Of a stretch of 6,201 bases of DNA, positions 1-6,130 are shown in pieces. The DNA comes from Gammaproteobacteria bacterium (GTDB lineage: Bacteria; Pseudomonadota; Gammaproteobacteria; Enterobacterales; Psychrobiaceae). The notes below the pieces were generated by a model. It saw only the letters and a program-made list of their open reading frames with translations. It was not told the DNA's origin and did not search any database. Made by a program: the position numbers and the translations under genes. The stretch's first letter is position 1. The number at the start of each line of letters is the position of its first letter. The stretch spans positions 1-6,201 of the forward strand of contig JABSRS010000216.1 in NCBI GenBank assembly GCA_013214885.1. Direction: 5' to 3'.

Positions 1-547
1 TACTTTTTGCGTATTACTTGCTTATGGGATGTTGCAGCAAATTACAGGATTACGACTGCAAGACTCCTTAGGTTATAGTTCGTCTGACGCGATAAAGGGC
101 ACGGGAGCATTAATGACCAGTTCAATGGCGTTAATGGCGTGCGTACAGGCTATCATTTTTAAATTTTCAGTCAAAAATCCAGCTAGGTTACTGCTTATTG
201 GCGCTTTAATTTCAGTATTGGGGTTCTATTTTTTGTATGTTGGTTCATCGTTTTGGATATACCTTGCTGGAATGGCAATACTGGGGCTTGGAATGGGGCT
301 GATGTTCCCTGCTAATCTCGCATTACTGAGTTTAAACAGTAAAGAACACAATCAAGCTAGGATTGCTAGTATCAACAATATAGGCAAAGGATTAGGCTTT
401 GCGATTGGTCCTTTATTAGGCGCTACTTTATATCAAAAAACAACAGACTTACCTATTATTTTTGCAATAGGATTAGCAATTATCACTCTGATTTTAAGTT
501 TAATTTCTATGTTTCCACCACGTATAAAATCCGTCCATAAAATCTAA
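1..547 (+). CDS. MFS transporter, C-terminal half (5' end outside window)
   Basis: The frame is open from base 2 (TFCVLLAYGMLQQITG...) to a TAA at 545-547, so the ATG at 29 is probably an internal methionine and the gene starts left of the window. About 180 residues are visible. They show four clear hydrophobic helices, including LLLIGALISVLGFYFLYVG, the glycine-rich GMAILGLGMGLMFP, a helix around GFAIGPLLGATLY, and a last helix near IIFAIGLAIITLILSLIS. This matches helices 7-12 of a 12-helix drug/proton antiporter-like (DHA1-type) inner-membrane exporter. The stretch RIASINNIGKGLGFAIGP resembles the loop and helix 11 of TetA-like proteins. The tail is short and basic. The gene converges on the receptor operon across a 701-base gap. 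In this setting, export of a small metal chelator is a reasonable guess, but substrate cannot be read from the sequence. Another drug-type efflux role is equally possible. Confidence 0.85.
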   Translation, partial: TFCVLLAYGMLQQITGLRLQDSLGYSSSDAIKGTGALMTSSMALMACVQAIIFKFSVKNPARLLLIGALISVLGFYFLYVGSSFWIYLAGMAILGLGMGLMFPANLALLSLNSKEHNQARIASINNIGKGLGFAIGPLLGATLYQKTTDLPIIFAIGLAIITLILSLISMFPPRIKSVHKI

Positions 548-555
548 TATTAATT

Positions 556-597
556 GCCTTATCATTCACTTATCACGGTCTAAATGAATGATAAGGC
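556..597. terminator. 13-bp perfect inverted repeat, probable terminator after the MFS gene
   Basis: GCCTTATCATTCA (556-568) and TGAATGATAAGGC (585-597) are exact reverse complements around a 16-base spacer, beginning 8 bases after the MFS stop codon. The position and stem length suggest transcription termination or 3'-end protection. There is no T-run on the + side (TACCTCGTCC follows). Read on the - strand the stem is followed by AATTAATATTAGATTTT, so it may act on leftward readthrough as well or instead. Confidence 0.5.
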
Positions 598-1119
598 TAC
601 CTCGTCCTCCTATCGCCGTTTACTTACGTCCGTAGGCCGCTCGTTATTAATTTTCTATGGAAGAATATACATAAGTAAATAAATGCCTTGCTGCGCCCAT
701 TCAGCCTCGTTAAAAATTTGATCATCATTAACCGTTAATGCAATTGGCTATGTTCACCTAAATTGTTGCTAGATACATAATTGATGGAAAGTGTTGGCGT
801 TTAATAAAGGCAAGCTTGAGCAGCATGTTTTAAGGTATTAGGACAATGTATTAGTCCAAGAATGGACGTAATTAGGGTAATACAGGAACTATTACCGAAA
901 ATAAAGTGTCGAGATGCTGATCCAGACTCCAGATAGCAGCCTAATGTCTGTGGCATTAGAAAGTCTATCGTAATAATGATGGGGTTACTGCTTATTTTCT
1001 GTTCTAATGGCAACAATTTGCTACAACAGCGCCATTTTATAGCACTTATGGCTTAGAAATTTGACTGAAGTCATAATTTATATCTTATGTATCTCTATCA
1101 TAAAATACGAGTTACGTAA

Positions 1120-1139
1120 GGCTAATCATACTATTAGCC
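1120..1139 (-). terminator. Hairpin, candidate terminator of the receptor operon
   Basis: GGCTAAT (1120-1126) pairs with ATTAGCC (1133-1139) across a 6-base loop, about 110 bases after the stop codon of the leftward PLP-enzyme gene. Read leftward it is followed by TTACGTAACTCGTATTTTATG, which is only moderately T-rich, so intrinsic termination is uncertain. It is the best stem found between the end of that gene and position 900. Confidence 0.3.
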
Positions 1140-1180
1140 CTAATATTTGATGATTTTATCGATGATACTCTTTAGGTAAT

Positions 1181-1195
1181 ACGTCAATTTGACGT
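1181..1195. repeat. 15-bp palindrome ACGTCAATTTGACGT
   Basis: ACGTCAA and TTGACGT are perfect reverse complements around a single central T. It lies 54 bases beyond the stop of the PLP-enzyme gene. The one-base centre makes a good RNA hairpin unlikely (about 5 pairs with a 5-base loop), so it looks more like a symmetric protein-binding site than a terminator. No promoter next to it was recognised, and a chance palindrome cannot be excluded. Confidence 0.35.
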
Positions 1196-1248
1196 TGCGG
1201 GTTAATGTGAGCATTAGCAATTGATTTTTCGCTGCAATCAACTCACTC

Positions 1249-2778
1249 TCAAATAGCTGTATAAGCAGCCCGGACTAAAGAATCACTTACGGATGAGAAA
1301 AATACTGCTTGTGCTTTCTTCATTGCTAGGGACAAGCTTTCTGCTTGGTCATCGTTTTTGTACTTAAATGGTTCATTATCAAAGAGTGAAACGGGTAACT
1401 CTTCCTGTTTGTTTTGATATAACCACACACCCTTATCTTCATTGTAGTGGTACTGATCAGCTAGGGAGTAGCCATAGCTAGCAATTAACTCAACGGCAGT
1501 AACAATATAATCGAATAGTACGTCGCTCAATAAATAGTGAAGATTCAGGCGTACCCAGCCTGGGCGTATTAAGGTATTGCCTTGTGCTAATTGTTGTTTA
1601 ATATTTTCACTTTCTTGATCTGAAATGTTTAAAAGTAAGTGCGCATATGGGCCCGCACATGAGCAACCACCTCGCGCCTGAATACCAAATAGATCATTGA
1701 GCATCGAAACAACAAGGTTATGATGCAACGAATTGATATTAAATGAAATAATTGCCAATCGTGAAATGTTAGTATCACCTAATATATTGATGTTTTTATG
1801 CTTTTTCCAGTGACGTATAGCGGTTGTTACGAGTCGTTCTTCTTTACTATTAATATATTTAAAGCCTATATCTTGTTGTAATTTAAATACTAAGCCAGCA
1901 CGTATCGACTCTATTATAGCTGGTGTCCCCCCTTCTTCACGCCGCTCCACGTCATCGACGTATTCATGAATTTTTTCAGTAACATATGACACTGTACCTC
2001 CACCGTTTAACCCCGGGATCTGATGCTTAATACAATCATCATTGATAATTAGCAACCCAGGGGTTCCTGGACCACCAAGAAATTTATGGGGTGAAATGAA
2101 AATAGCATCCATCGGGATATCGTGTAAATCAATTTTTATATACGGCGCTGCCGCCGCATAATCCCAACATGAGAGTGCCTTATATTGCTTAAGCAGGGCT
2201 GTTGTGCCTCTGACATCGGTTATAATTCCAGTGACATTAGACGCGGCAGAAAAACAACCAATTTTTAAGTCATGAGCTTGGTATTTTTTTAATTTATTCT
2301 CGAGAACTTCAAGATCTAGGCTGCCATTAGCATTTAGCGGGATCCTAACTAAGATAACGTCTGTTTCACGCCAAGGTAAATCATTGGAGTGATGTTCATA
2401 AGGGCCGATAAAGACCACTGGATTTTTGTTATATTGATCGGGAATATTTAACAAATGAATGAAACGATTAATGGCGCTGGTAGCACCTGAACCAGTGAAA
2501 ATTACATGGTGTTTACTGGTAGCATTAACAGACTGGCGAATGATACTTCGACTCTGCTCTCGTAAAAGCGTGGTCTGCCGTCCTGTTAACGATGTCTCGG
2601 TATGAGTATTACCATAAAAAGGTAATACTTTAGTCCGAATGAATTCCTCAATGAAATCAATACTTCTTCCAGAGGCTGTGTAATCGGTGTAGATTAGTGG
2701 TTTCACCCCAAATGGGGTGTGAATTGGGAACTGCTCACCTATCACTGACTGGTGTAATAACTCTATGTTTAACGACAT
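1249..2778 (-). CDS. Class V aminotransferase-fold PLP enzyme, cysteine desulfurase-like
   Basis: This 509-residue cytoplasmic protein belongs to the SufS/NifS-like fold-type I PLP superfamily. Visible landmarks are a TGSGATSAINR phosphate-binding turn near 95-105, EHHSNDLPW at 128-136 (a histidine that stacks on PLP, as in the EHHANIVPW of SufS), D206 in CWDYAAAAP contacting the pyridine nitrogen, and the Schiff-base lysine K232 in SPHKFLGGPG. RGGCSCAGPYAH follows at 369-380. C374 lies five residues after the arginine, the spacing of the catalytic cysteine in SufS (RTGHHC), so persulfide formation from cysteine is plausible. The protein is about 100 residues longer than SufS; the extra part is mainly C-terminal (about 430-509) with no recognised domain. 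The start is supported by AGGAG seven bases upstream. It is the last gene of the receptor operon, 27 bases after the methyltransferase. In context it may supply sulfur to the MoeZ-type protein; an aminotransferase, epimerase or C-S lyase role remains possible. Confidence 0.85.
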   Translation of the reverse strand: MSLNIELLHQSVIGEQFPIHTPFGVKPLIYTDYTASGRSIDFIEEFIRTKVLPFYGNTHTETSLTGRQTTLLREQSRSIIRQSVNATSKHHVIFTGSGATSAINRFIHLLNIPDQYNKNPVVFIGPYEHHSNDLPWRETDVILVRIPLNANGSLDLEVLENKLKKYQAHDLKIGCFSAASNVTGIITDVRGTTALLKQYKALSCWDYAAAAPYIKIDLHDIPMDAIFISPHKFLGGPGTPGLLIINDDCIKHQIPGLNGGGTVSYVTEKIHEYVDDVERREEGGTPAIIESIRAGLVFKLQQDIGFKYINSKEERLVTTAIRHWKKHKNINILGDTNISRLAIISFNINSLHHNLVVSMLNDLFGIQARGGCSCAGPYAHLLLNISDQESENIKQQLAQGNTLIRPGWVRLNLHYLLSDVLFDYIVTAVELIASYGYSLADQYHYNEDKGVWLYQNKQEELPVSLFDNEPFKYKNDDQAESLSLAMKKAQAVFFSSVSDSLVRAAYTAI

Positions 2779-2785
2779 AAATAAT

Positions 2786-2790
2786 CTCCT
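2786..2790 (-). promoter_or_regulatory. Shine-Dalgarno AGGAG for the PLP-enzyme gene
   Basis: On the - strand AGGAG lies seven bases before the ATG at 2778, inside the 27-base gap after the methyltransferase stop. It is the strongest ribosome binding site of the three leftward genes. It fixes the start codon and suggests that translation of this gene does not depend on coupling to the gene before it. Confidence 0.75.
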
Positions 2791-2805
2791 GAAAGCGAAA
2801 ATAAG

Positions 2806-3825
2806 TCATTTTTTAGCGGTTATGAATGACATTTCACCGAATGGGGTTGATAAGATCTCCGATTGGATGTCGTAAAATTGATTAATGGATAAGGCATGTT
2901 CAATTTCCCCGGCATGCAATGATAAAGAGCCGCAAGCCAGTTCAACGGGCAAGCGACCTATCACGTGAAACATCGGACTGGTTCTTTGTTCATTTAGTGC
3001 TTCATGAAAACTGACAAACAGACCGCCTGGCAATAATGCATCATAAATTTTCTTAAGACACTGGGATAGATCATTAGCGAAATAGAGCGACATAGACGCC
3101 AATATTAGATCGTAATGACCGGAAAAATCATCATGATTCATATCGCCGCTAACAAGGCGAATATGACTGTTTAACAGCGGTGAATCCTGATCTATCTGCT
3201 TTTTCAGTGCATTACAACATGCAGGCAGATCGAAGAGGGTAATCAACGTTTCGGGCTTTGACTGAAAAATATCTTTTGCTAACTGGATAGAGCCAGCTCC
3301 GAGATCTAAAATAGATGTAACACCTTGCCATTGCAGTTGTTTCTTTAGCAATGGCAGTAAAATACTATTTCGAATGCTTTTATGGAAACAGCGTAGGGCA
3401 TTAGTGGACTCTTCCCATGCATCAAATTCATGGTTCTTTAGCTGTGGCTGAGCTGTACTTTCAAGGTAGATTGCATCTGCTAAAAACGCGATGCTCATTG
3501 ACTTTACTTGGCCTAAATGGATTAAAGTTTCGCCTAAATATTGTTCAGAACTACTATTAAGGTAAGGTAAGTAAGACTGTGCGACATGATAGTGTTCATT
3601 TTCTTTTTCAAAAATATTAAGGGCCACTAATGCATTTAGCAGTAACTTTAATTTATGCGGACGAAGCTTCAGCTTACTTGCAATGATTTCTGCTGGAACT
3701 GGGTTGATAAAGTGATCGAATAATTTATGCTCGATCGAAAATTGCACCATCTGCCATTGAATTGGCCCCAATAATAAATCAAATAATTTATGCTGCTCGT
3801 GGGTGCCTGTAATTAATTGATTCAT
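2806..3825 (-). CDS. SAM-dependent methyltransferase, O-methyltransferase family 2
   Basis: This 339-residue protein has the layout of the small-molecule O-methyltransferases of the Methyltransf_2 family. An N-terminal winged-helix dimerisation part spans about 10-90 (LFDHFINPVPAEIIASKLKL, then LLLNALVALNIFEKENEHY). A Rossmann SAM-binding domain follows, with motif I ILDLGAGS at 172-179, the acidic ribose contact in LFDLP at 197-201, GDM at 227-229 and the ALLPGGLFVSFHEAL strand at 263-277. Length is normal for the family. The usual catalytic His of the LHDW-type motif appears replaced: the matching stretch reads SLYFANDLS (246-254), with Tyr at the His position by eye. The start lies 4 bases after the receptor stop, so translation is probably coupled; only a weak GGTAG precedes the ATG. 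Possible substrates are a ring hydroxyl, as in thioquinolobactin, or a thiocarboxylate sulfur. Neither can be chosen from sequence. Confidence 0.85.
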   Translation of the reverse strand: MNQLITGTHEQHKLFDLLLGPIQWQMVQFSIEHKLFDHFINPVPAEIIASKLKLRPHKLKLLLNALVALNIFEKENEHYHVAQSYLPYLNSSSEQYLGETLIHLGQVKSMSIAFLADAIYLESTAQPQLKNHEFDAWEESTNALRCFHKSIRNSILLPLLKKQLQWQGVTSILDLGAGSIQLAKDIFQSKPETLITLFDLPACCNALKKQIDQDSPLLNSHIRLVSGDMNHDDFSGHYDLILASMSLYFANDLSQCLKKIYDALLPGGLFVSFHEALNEQRTSPMFHVIGRLPVELACGSLSLHAGEIEHALSINQFYDIQSEILSTPFGEMSFITAKK

Positions 3826-3829
3826 ATTT

Positions 3830-5875
3830 CTACCATTGATACTTAGCGGCTAGCGATATTGTGCGTTCTTGAGTATCTTCAACCACTACCCCGTTTGGGG
3901 TATTAATCGCGCGACTAAATACCGATTCATTAAAGATATTATTTGCAGCTAACTTGACCGTGACGGAAGAAAATTGGTACGTCATCGTAAGATCAACAGC
4001 TTCATAGGAATCTTGTTCCAGTGTATTGGTGCTGTCAAAATAATAATTATCACTACCGCGTACGACTATTTTAGTTGCCACGGCTGATACTGGTTGATAA
4101 TTGATTGTTAGAGCCCATGTGAAATCAGGAGTGTATGGAAGTGAATTGCCTGATAAATTTTGTATACCAGTCTGGCCGTTAACAAATACTTGTGCAATAT
4201 GTTCTTTTGCTTCACCTTGTTGCCAGCCAAGATTCGCTAATATTGACCATTGGCTGTTTAGATGGGCGTTGATGCTGTATTCGATACCATAAATATCAGC
4301 CTTAGCAGCATTGGATATTTTCTGAGTGAAGCCTGGATGAATATCGATCATTTGTTTATCTTTTATTTCATTAAAAAATACACTTAAATCACTATCGATA
4401 GCTTGATCTAGCCAATTGCTTTTATAGCCAAACTCATACGAGGTAGTATGTTCACTTTCATAGCTAAATGTTTCTGCTGAACTAGCAGAGCTGTAATTAT
4501 AGCCACCAGGTAAATACCCCTTTGACCAAGATAGATACACTAATGCATTTTGATCTATATGATAAGTTGCGGTAATGGTTGGTAATACTTGAATTTCTGT
4601 TATTTTTTCTGAGTAGGTCGCATTAACCATCATATTAGACAAAGACTGCTGGCCTTTTTGCGATATGCGTTCGATTCTAGTACCAGCCGCCAGTGAAAAA
4701 TTAGAACTGATTTGATATTCTGCATGACCAAATCCAGCTATACCATATTGCTCATTATTAGATGCTCGGCGCAATGAATATCTTCCCATCGTAAAATCAA
4801 TATTGGTATCTTGTTGATAAAAATGGGTGCCGATTGACCATTTTAGTCTCGGGTTGCCAGTAGTCGATAATCTGAACTCTTGCGATAACATCTTATCGTT
4901 AAAGTCAGATAACGTCGCAGGTATCGGGGCTGGACTGACATCTAGATCCATCACAAAATTTTGTTCATAGTTGGTATGGCCTGTGATTGCCGTGAATTTT
5001 TTCTTGTCAAATTCGTGATCGATACGTAATGATTGAATTGCACTTCGTTGTTGGTCATCTGTAGGGGTACTGTAATTAACAGTGAACGGATCAGTAGCAA
5101 ACTTACCAGTTAAATAACGCATATTTGCTCGGCCACCGTTACTATCTTGCCAGTGGCTACGAAAGTTTATTTCAGTATTACTACCGAGATAATAAGTTAG
5201 GGCACCTACAAAGTTGAGTCTTTCGAGTTTGTTTTCATCGTTAGATTTAGAGTATAAGTTGTAATAAGGACTGTCAGCACTTACGTATTTCATACTTAAT
5301 GATGCTGCTATGTCATCGAATCCACCTGAAACACCAGTCTCTATTTCATGTCCAGACTCCCAACTATCACCACCATCCATTTGAAAGTAACGATATTGAG
5401 CCCATGCTTCGGTTTCAAAGCTTGGAGTTTTAGTTTGTACTTTGATAACACCGGCCTCGGTGTTTCTTCCATAGAAGCTACCTTGCGCGCCTTTGATAAT
5501 TACTACAGCATTAATATTGAGCCAATCCGTTGCTTGTTTAACGCCTAAAGGCAATGAAACATCGTCCAGAATATAGCCGATCGGAGTTGATGTACCAGTA
5601 TCGAGTGAGGAATTACCTCGAATAACAATACGTGGTTGAACGGATGAACTTTCAATGGTGGTATTAGCGGTATGTTGACTTAGTTGCTCTATTTGACTGG
5701 AGCCTGAGGTATTAATATTCTTAGAATCAATTACTTTTATGCTTAATGGGGTGTCTTGTAGATATTCGCTCCAATGACGTGCTTCGACTGTAATTGTTTC
5801 TAAAGGGGTGTTTTGTTTGGCGCTTGCTATGACAGGCAGCAACAATAAACTTAAAGTGGTGTGAGCCCATTTCAT
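3830..5875 (-). CDS. TonB-dependent outer-membrane receptor, FyuA-like siderophore type
   Basis: This 681-residue receptor begins with a signal peptide (MKWAHTTLSLLLLPVIASA, likely cut after A19). A TonB-box-like LETITVEA at 25-32 follows. The plug domain is about 35-150, with RIVIRGNSS, then KGAQGSFYGRNTEAGVIKVQTK near 128-149, which matches the classic RGPQGTLYGRNTSAG plug ending. The rest is a 22-strand-type barrel ending in an aromatic residue (AAKYQW). Size and features such as YLSWSKGYLPGGYNYSS, ISNAAKADIYGIEYS and the late LPYTPDF resemble the yersiniabactin/pesticin receptor FyuA (673 residues) as I remember it. The role is energised uptake of a metal-chelate through the outer membrane, using TonB-ExbBD encoded elsewhere. 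It is the first gene of the leftward operon and has a weak ribosome site (GGA, nine bases before the ATG). The ligand is unknown; context favours a thiocarboxylate-type siderophore, while another siderophore remains possible. Confidence 0.93.
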   Translation of the reverse strand: MKWAHTTLSLLLLPVIASAKQNTPLETITVEARHWSEYLQDTPLSIKVIDSKNINTSGSSQIEQLSQHTANTTIESSSVQPRIVIRGNSSLDTGTSTPIGYILDDVSLPLGVKQATDWLNINAVVIIKGAQGSFYGRNTEAGVIKVQTKTPSFETEAWAQYRYFQMDGGDSWESGHEIETGVSGGFDDIAASLSMKYVSADSPYYNLYSKSNDENKLERLNFVGALTYYLGSNTEINFRSHWQDSNGGRANMRYLTGKFATDPFTVNYSTPTDDQQRSAIQSLRIDHEFDKKKFTAITGHTNYEQNFVMDLDVSPAPIPATLSDFNDKMLSQEFRLSTTGNPRLKWSIGTHFYQQDTNIDFTMGRYSLRRASNNEQYGIAGFGHAEYQISSNFSLAAGTRIERISQKGQQSLSNMMVNATYSEKITEIQVLPTITATYHIDQNALVYLSWSKGYLPGGYNYSSASSAETFSYESEHTTSYEFGYKSNWLDQAIDSDLSVFFNEIKDKQMIDIHPGFTQKISNAAKADIYGIEYSINAHLNSQWSILANLGWQQGEAKEHIAQVFVNGQTGIQNLSGNSLPYTPDFTWALTINYQPVSAVATKIVVRGSDNYYFDSTNTLEQDSYEAVDLTMTYQFSSVTVKLAANNIFNESVFSRAINTPNGVVVEDTQERTISLAAKYQW

Positions 5876-5910
5876 GTTAAAAAATCCAAGTGTTAGGTAA
5901 AGAAAACATC

Positions 5911-5942
5911 ACTATAGAGACTTTGAAATACGGTGATATCAA
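5911..5942 (-). promoter_or_regulatory. Predicted promoter of the receptor operon
   Basis: On the - strand TTGATA (5937-5942) acts as -35 and TATAGT (5911-5916) as -10. The spacer is 20 bases, longer than the optimal 17, which is typical of promoters needing an activator. The -35 hexamer is the last six bases of a copy of the 15-base repeat. The predicted transcript has a leader of roughly 30 bases before the receptor ATG. Confidence 0.5.
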
Positions 5943-5951
5943 ATGATGAAC
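5937..5951 (-). promoter_or_regulatory. Operator-like repeat, copy 1 (receptor side, promoter-proximal)
   Basis: Read on the - strand this is GTTCATCATTTGATA. It differs from the other two copies only at two positions after GTTC. Its end coincides with the predicted -35 of the receptor promoter, as expected for an activator contacting RNA polymerase. Confidence 0.6.
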
Positions 5952-5958
5952 GCAGCTC

Positions 5959-5973
5959 TATCAAATGGAGAAC
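5959..5973 (-). promoter_or_regulatory. Operator-like repeat, copy 2 (receptor side, distal)
   Basis: Read on the - strand this is GTTCTCCATTTGATA, in the same orientation as copy 1 and offset from it by exactly 22 bases, about two turns of DNA. Such tandem spacing is common for AraC-family activators. It is also the inverted partner of copy 3. Confidence 0.6.
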
Positions 5974-5986
5974 ATGGATTAAGAGT

Positions 5987-6001
5987 GTTCTCCATTTGAT
6001 A
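5987..6001 (+). promoter_or_regulatory. Operator-like repeat, copy 3 (MoeZ side)
   Basis: GTTCTCCATTTGATA on the + strand is identical to copy 2 but inverted. With one extra base pair each side of the spacer (5974 and 5986) the two form a 16-bp perfect inverted repeat around an 11-base centre. Its last six bases are the predicted -35 of the rightward promoter. Confidence 0.6.
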
Positions 6002-6025
6002 TAAATTTGTTCGTTATTTTATATT
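5996..6025 (+). promoter_or_regulatory. Predicted promoter of the MoeZ-like gene
   Basis: TTGATA (5996-6001) and TATATT (6020-6025) are each one base from consensus and separated by 18 bases. Transcription would start near 6032, giving a leader of about 100 bases before the ATG at 6131. The -35 lies inside repeat copy 3, mirroring the receptor promoter. Confidence 0.5.
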
Positions 6026-6052
6026 TTTTCTGTGATTTTTATTCTTAAATAA

Positions 6053-6068
6053 CGGCTATTAATAGCCG
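6053..6068. repeat. 16-bp perfect palindrome in the MoeZ-like gene leader
   Basis: CGGCTATTAATAGCCG equals its own reverse complement. It lies about 20 bases beyond the predicted transcription start and 62 bases before the start codon. It could be a dimer-binding operator (repressor downstream of the promoter) or, in RNA, a 6-bp stem with a TTAA loop. No T-run follows, so it is not a normal terminator. Confidence 0.5.
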
Positions 6069-6120
6069 GACTTACCATTAGAACTGTTGTTTTTTCTTAA
6101 TGTTAAGTAAATTTTAGAAT

Positions 6121-6125
6121 AGGGA
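6121..6125 (+). promoter_or_regulatory. Shine-Dalgarno AGGGA for the MoeZ-like gene
   Basis: AGGGA sits five bases before the ATG at 6131 and fixes this as the start codon of the gene that runs off the right edge. Confidence 0.7.
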
Positions 6126-6130
6126 ACAAA

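Larger units (their letters stand above)
548..1248. other. 701-base gap without a supportable gene
   Basis: No reading frame here has both a good start with ribosome binding site and recognisable protein content. It contains the inverted repeat at 556-597, a comparatively C-rich stretch near 600-640, a small stem (GGTAATA/TATTACC) at 876-896, a hairpin at 1120-1139 and a palindrome at 1181-1195. A protein-like but startless frame lies on the - strand at 655-747. The simplest reading is the space between two convergent transcripts, possibly with remnants of decayed or inserted DNA. No tRNA or known RNA family was recognised. Confidence 0.6.

Noticed and set aside
801..1016. 71-codon open frame on the - strand with a TTG start
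   Set aside because: There is no ribosome binding site before the TTG, the protein is not recognisable, and stops in the flanking region break any longer frame. It may be part of a decayed sequence but is not supportable as a gene.
1140..1214. 24-codon ATG frame on the - strand just after the PLP-enzyme gene (MLTLTRNVKLTYYLKS...), within a 44-codon open stretch overlapping that gene's end
   Set aside because: No ribosome binding site precedes the ATG, and the only similarity is a superficial one to the CsrA start. A frameshifted tail of the PLP enzyme was considered but nothing in the family suggests it.
1249..2778. Kynureninase, as expected in a thioquinolobactin locus
   Set aside because: The SPHKFLGGPG lysine motif, EHHSNDLPW and RGGCSC resemble the SufS/cysteine desulfurase branch rather than kynureninase.
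4101..4292. 63-codon + strand frame inside the receptor gene
   Set aside because: It is antisense to a well-supported TonB receptor and has no recognisable content.
5348..5548. 66-codon + strand frame inside the receptor gene
   Set aside because: It is antisense to the plug and early barrel region of the receptor and has no recognisable content.
5930..5955. Possible Fur box near TGATATCAAATGATGAAC
   Set aside because: It matches the GATAAT-type 7-1-7 Fur pattern poorly and is better explained as a copy of the local repeat.
5959..6001. The 16-bp inverted repeat followed by T-rich DNA, read as an intrinsic terminator
   Set aside because: It sits between divergent genes with no transcript expected to end there. 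A related third copy in direct orientation and the overlap with both -35 boxes fit operators better.
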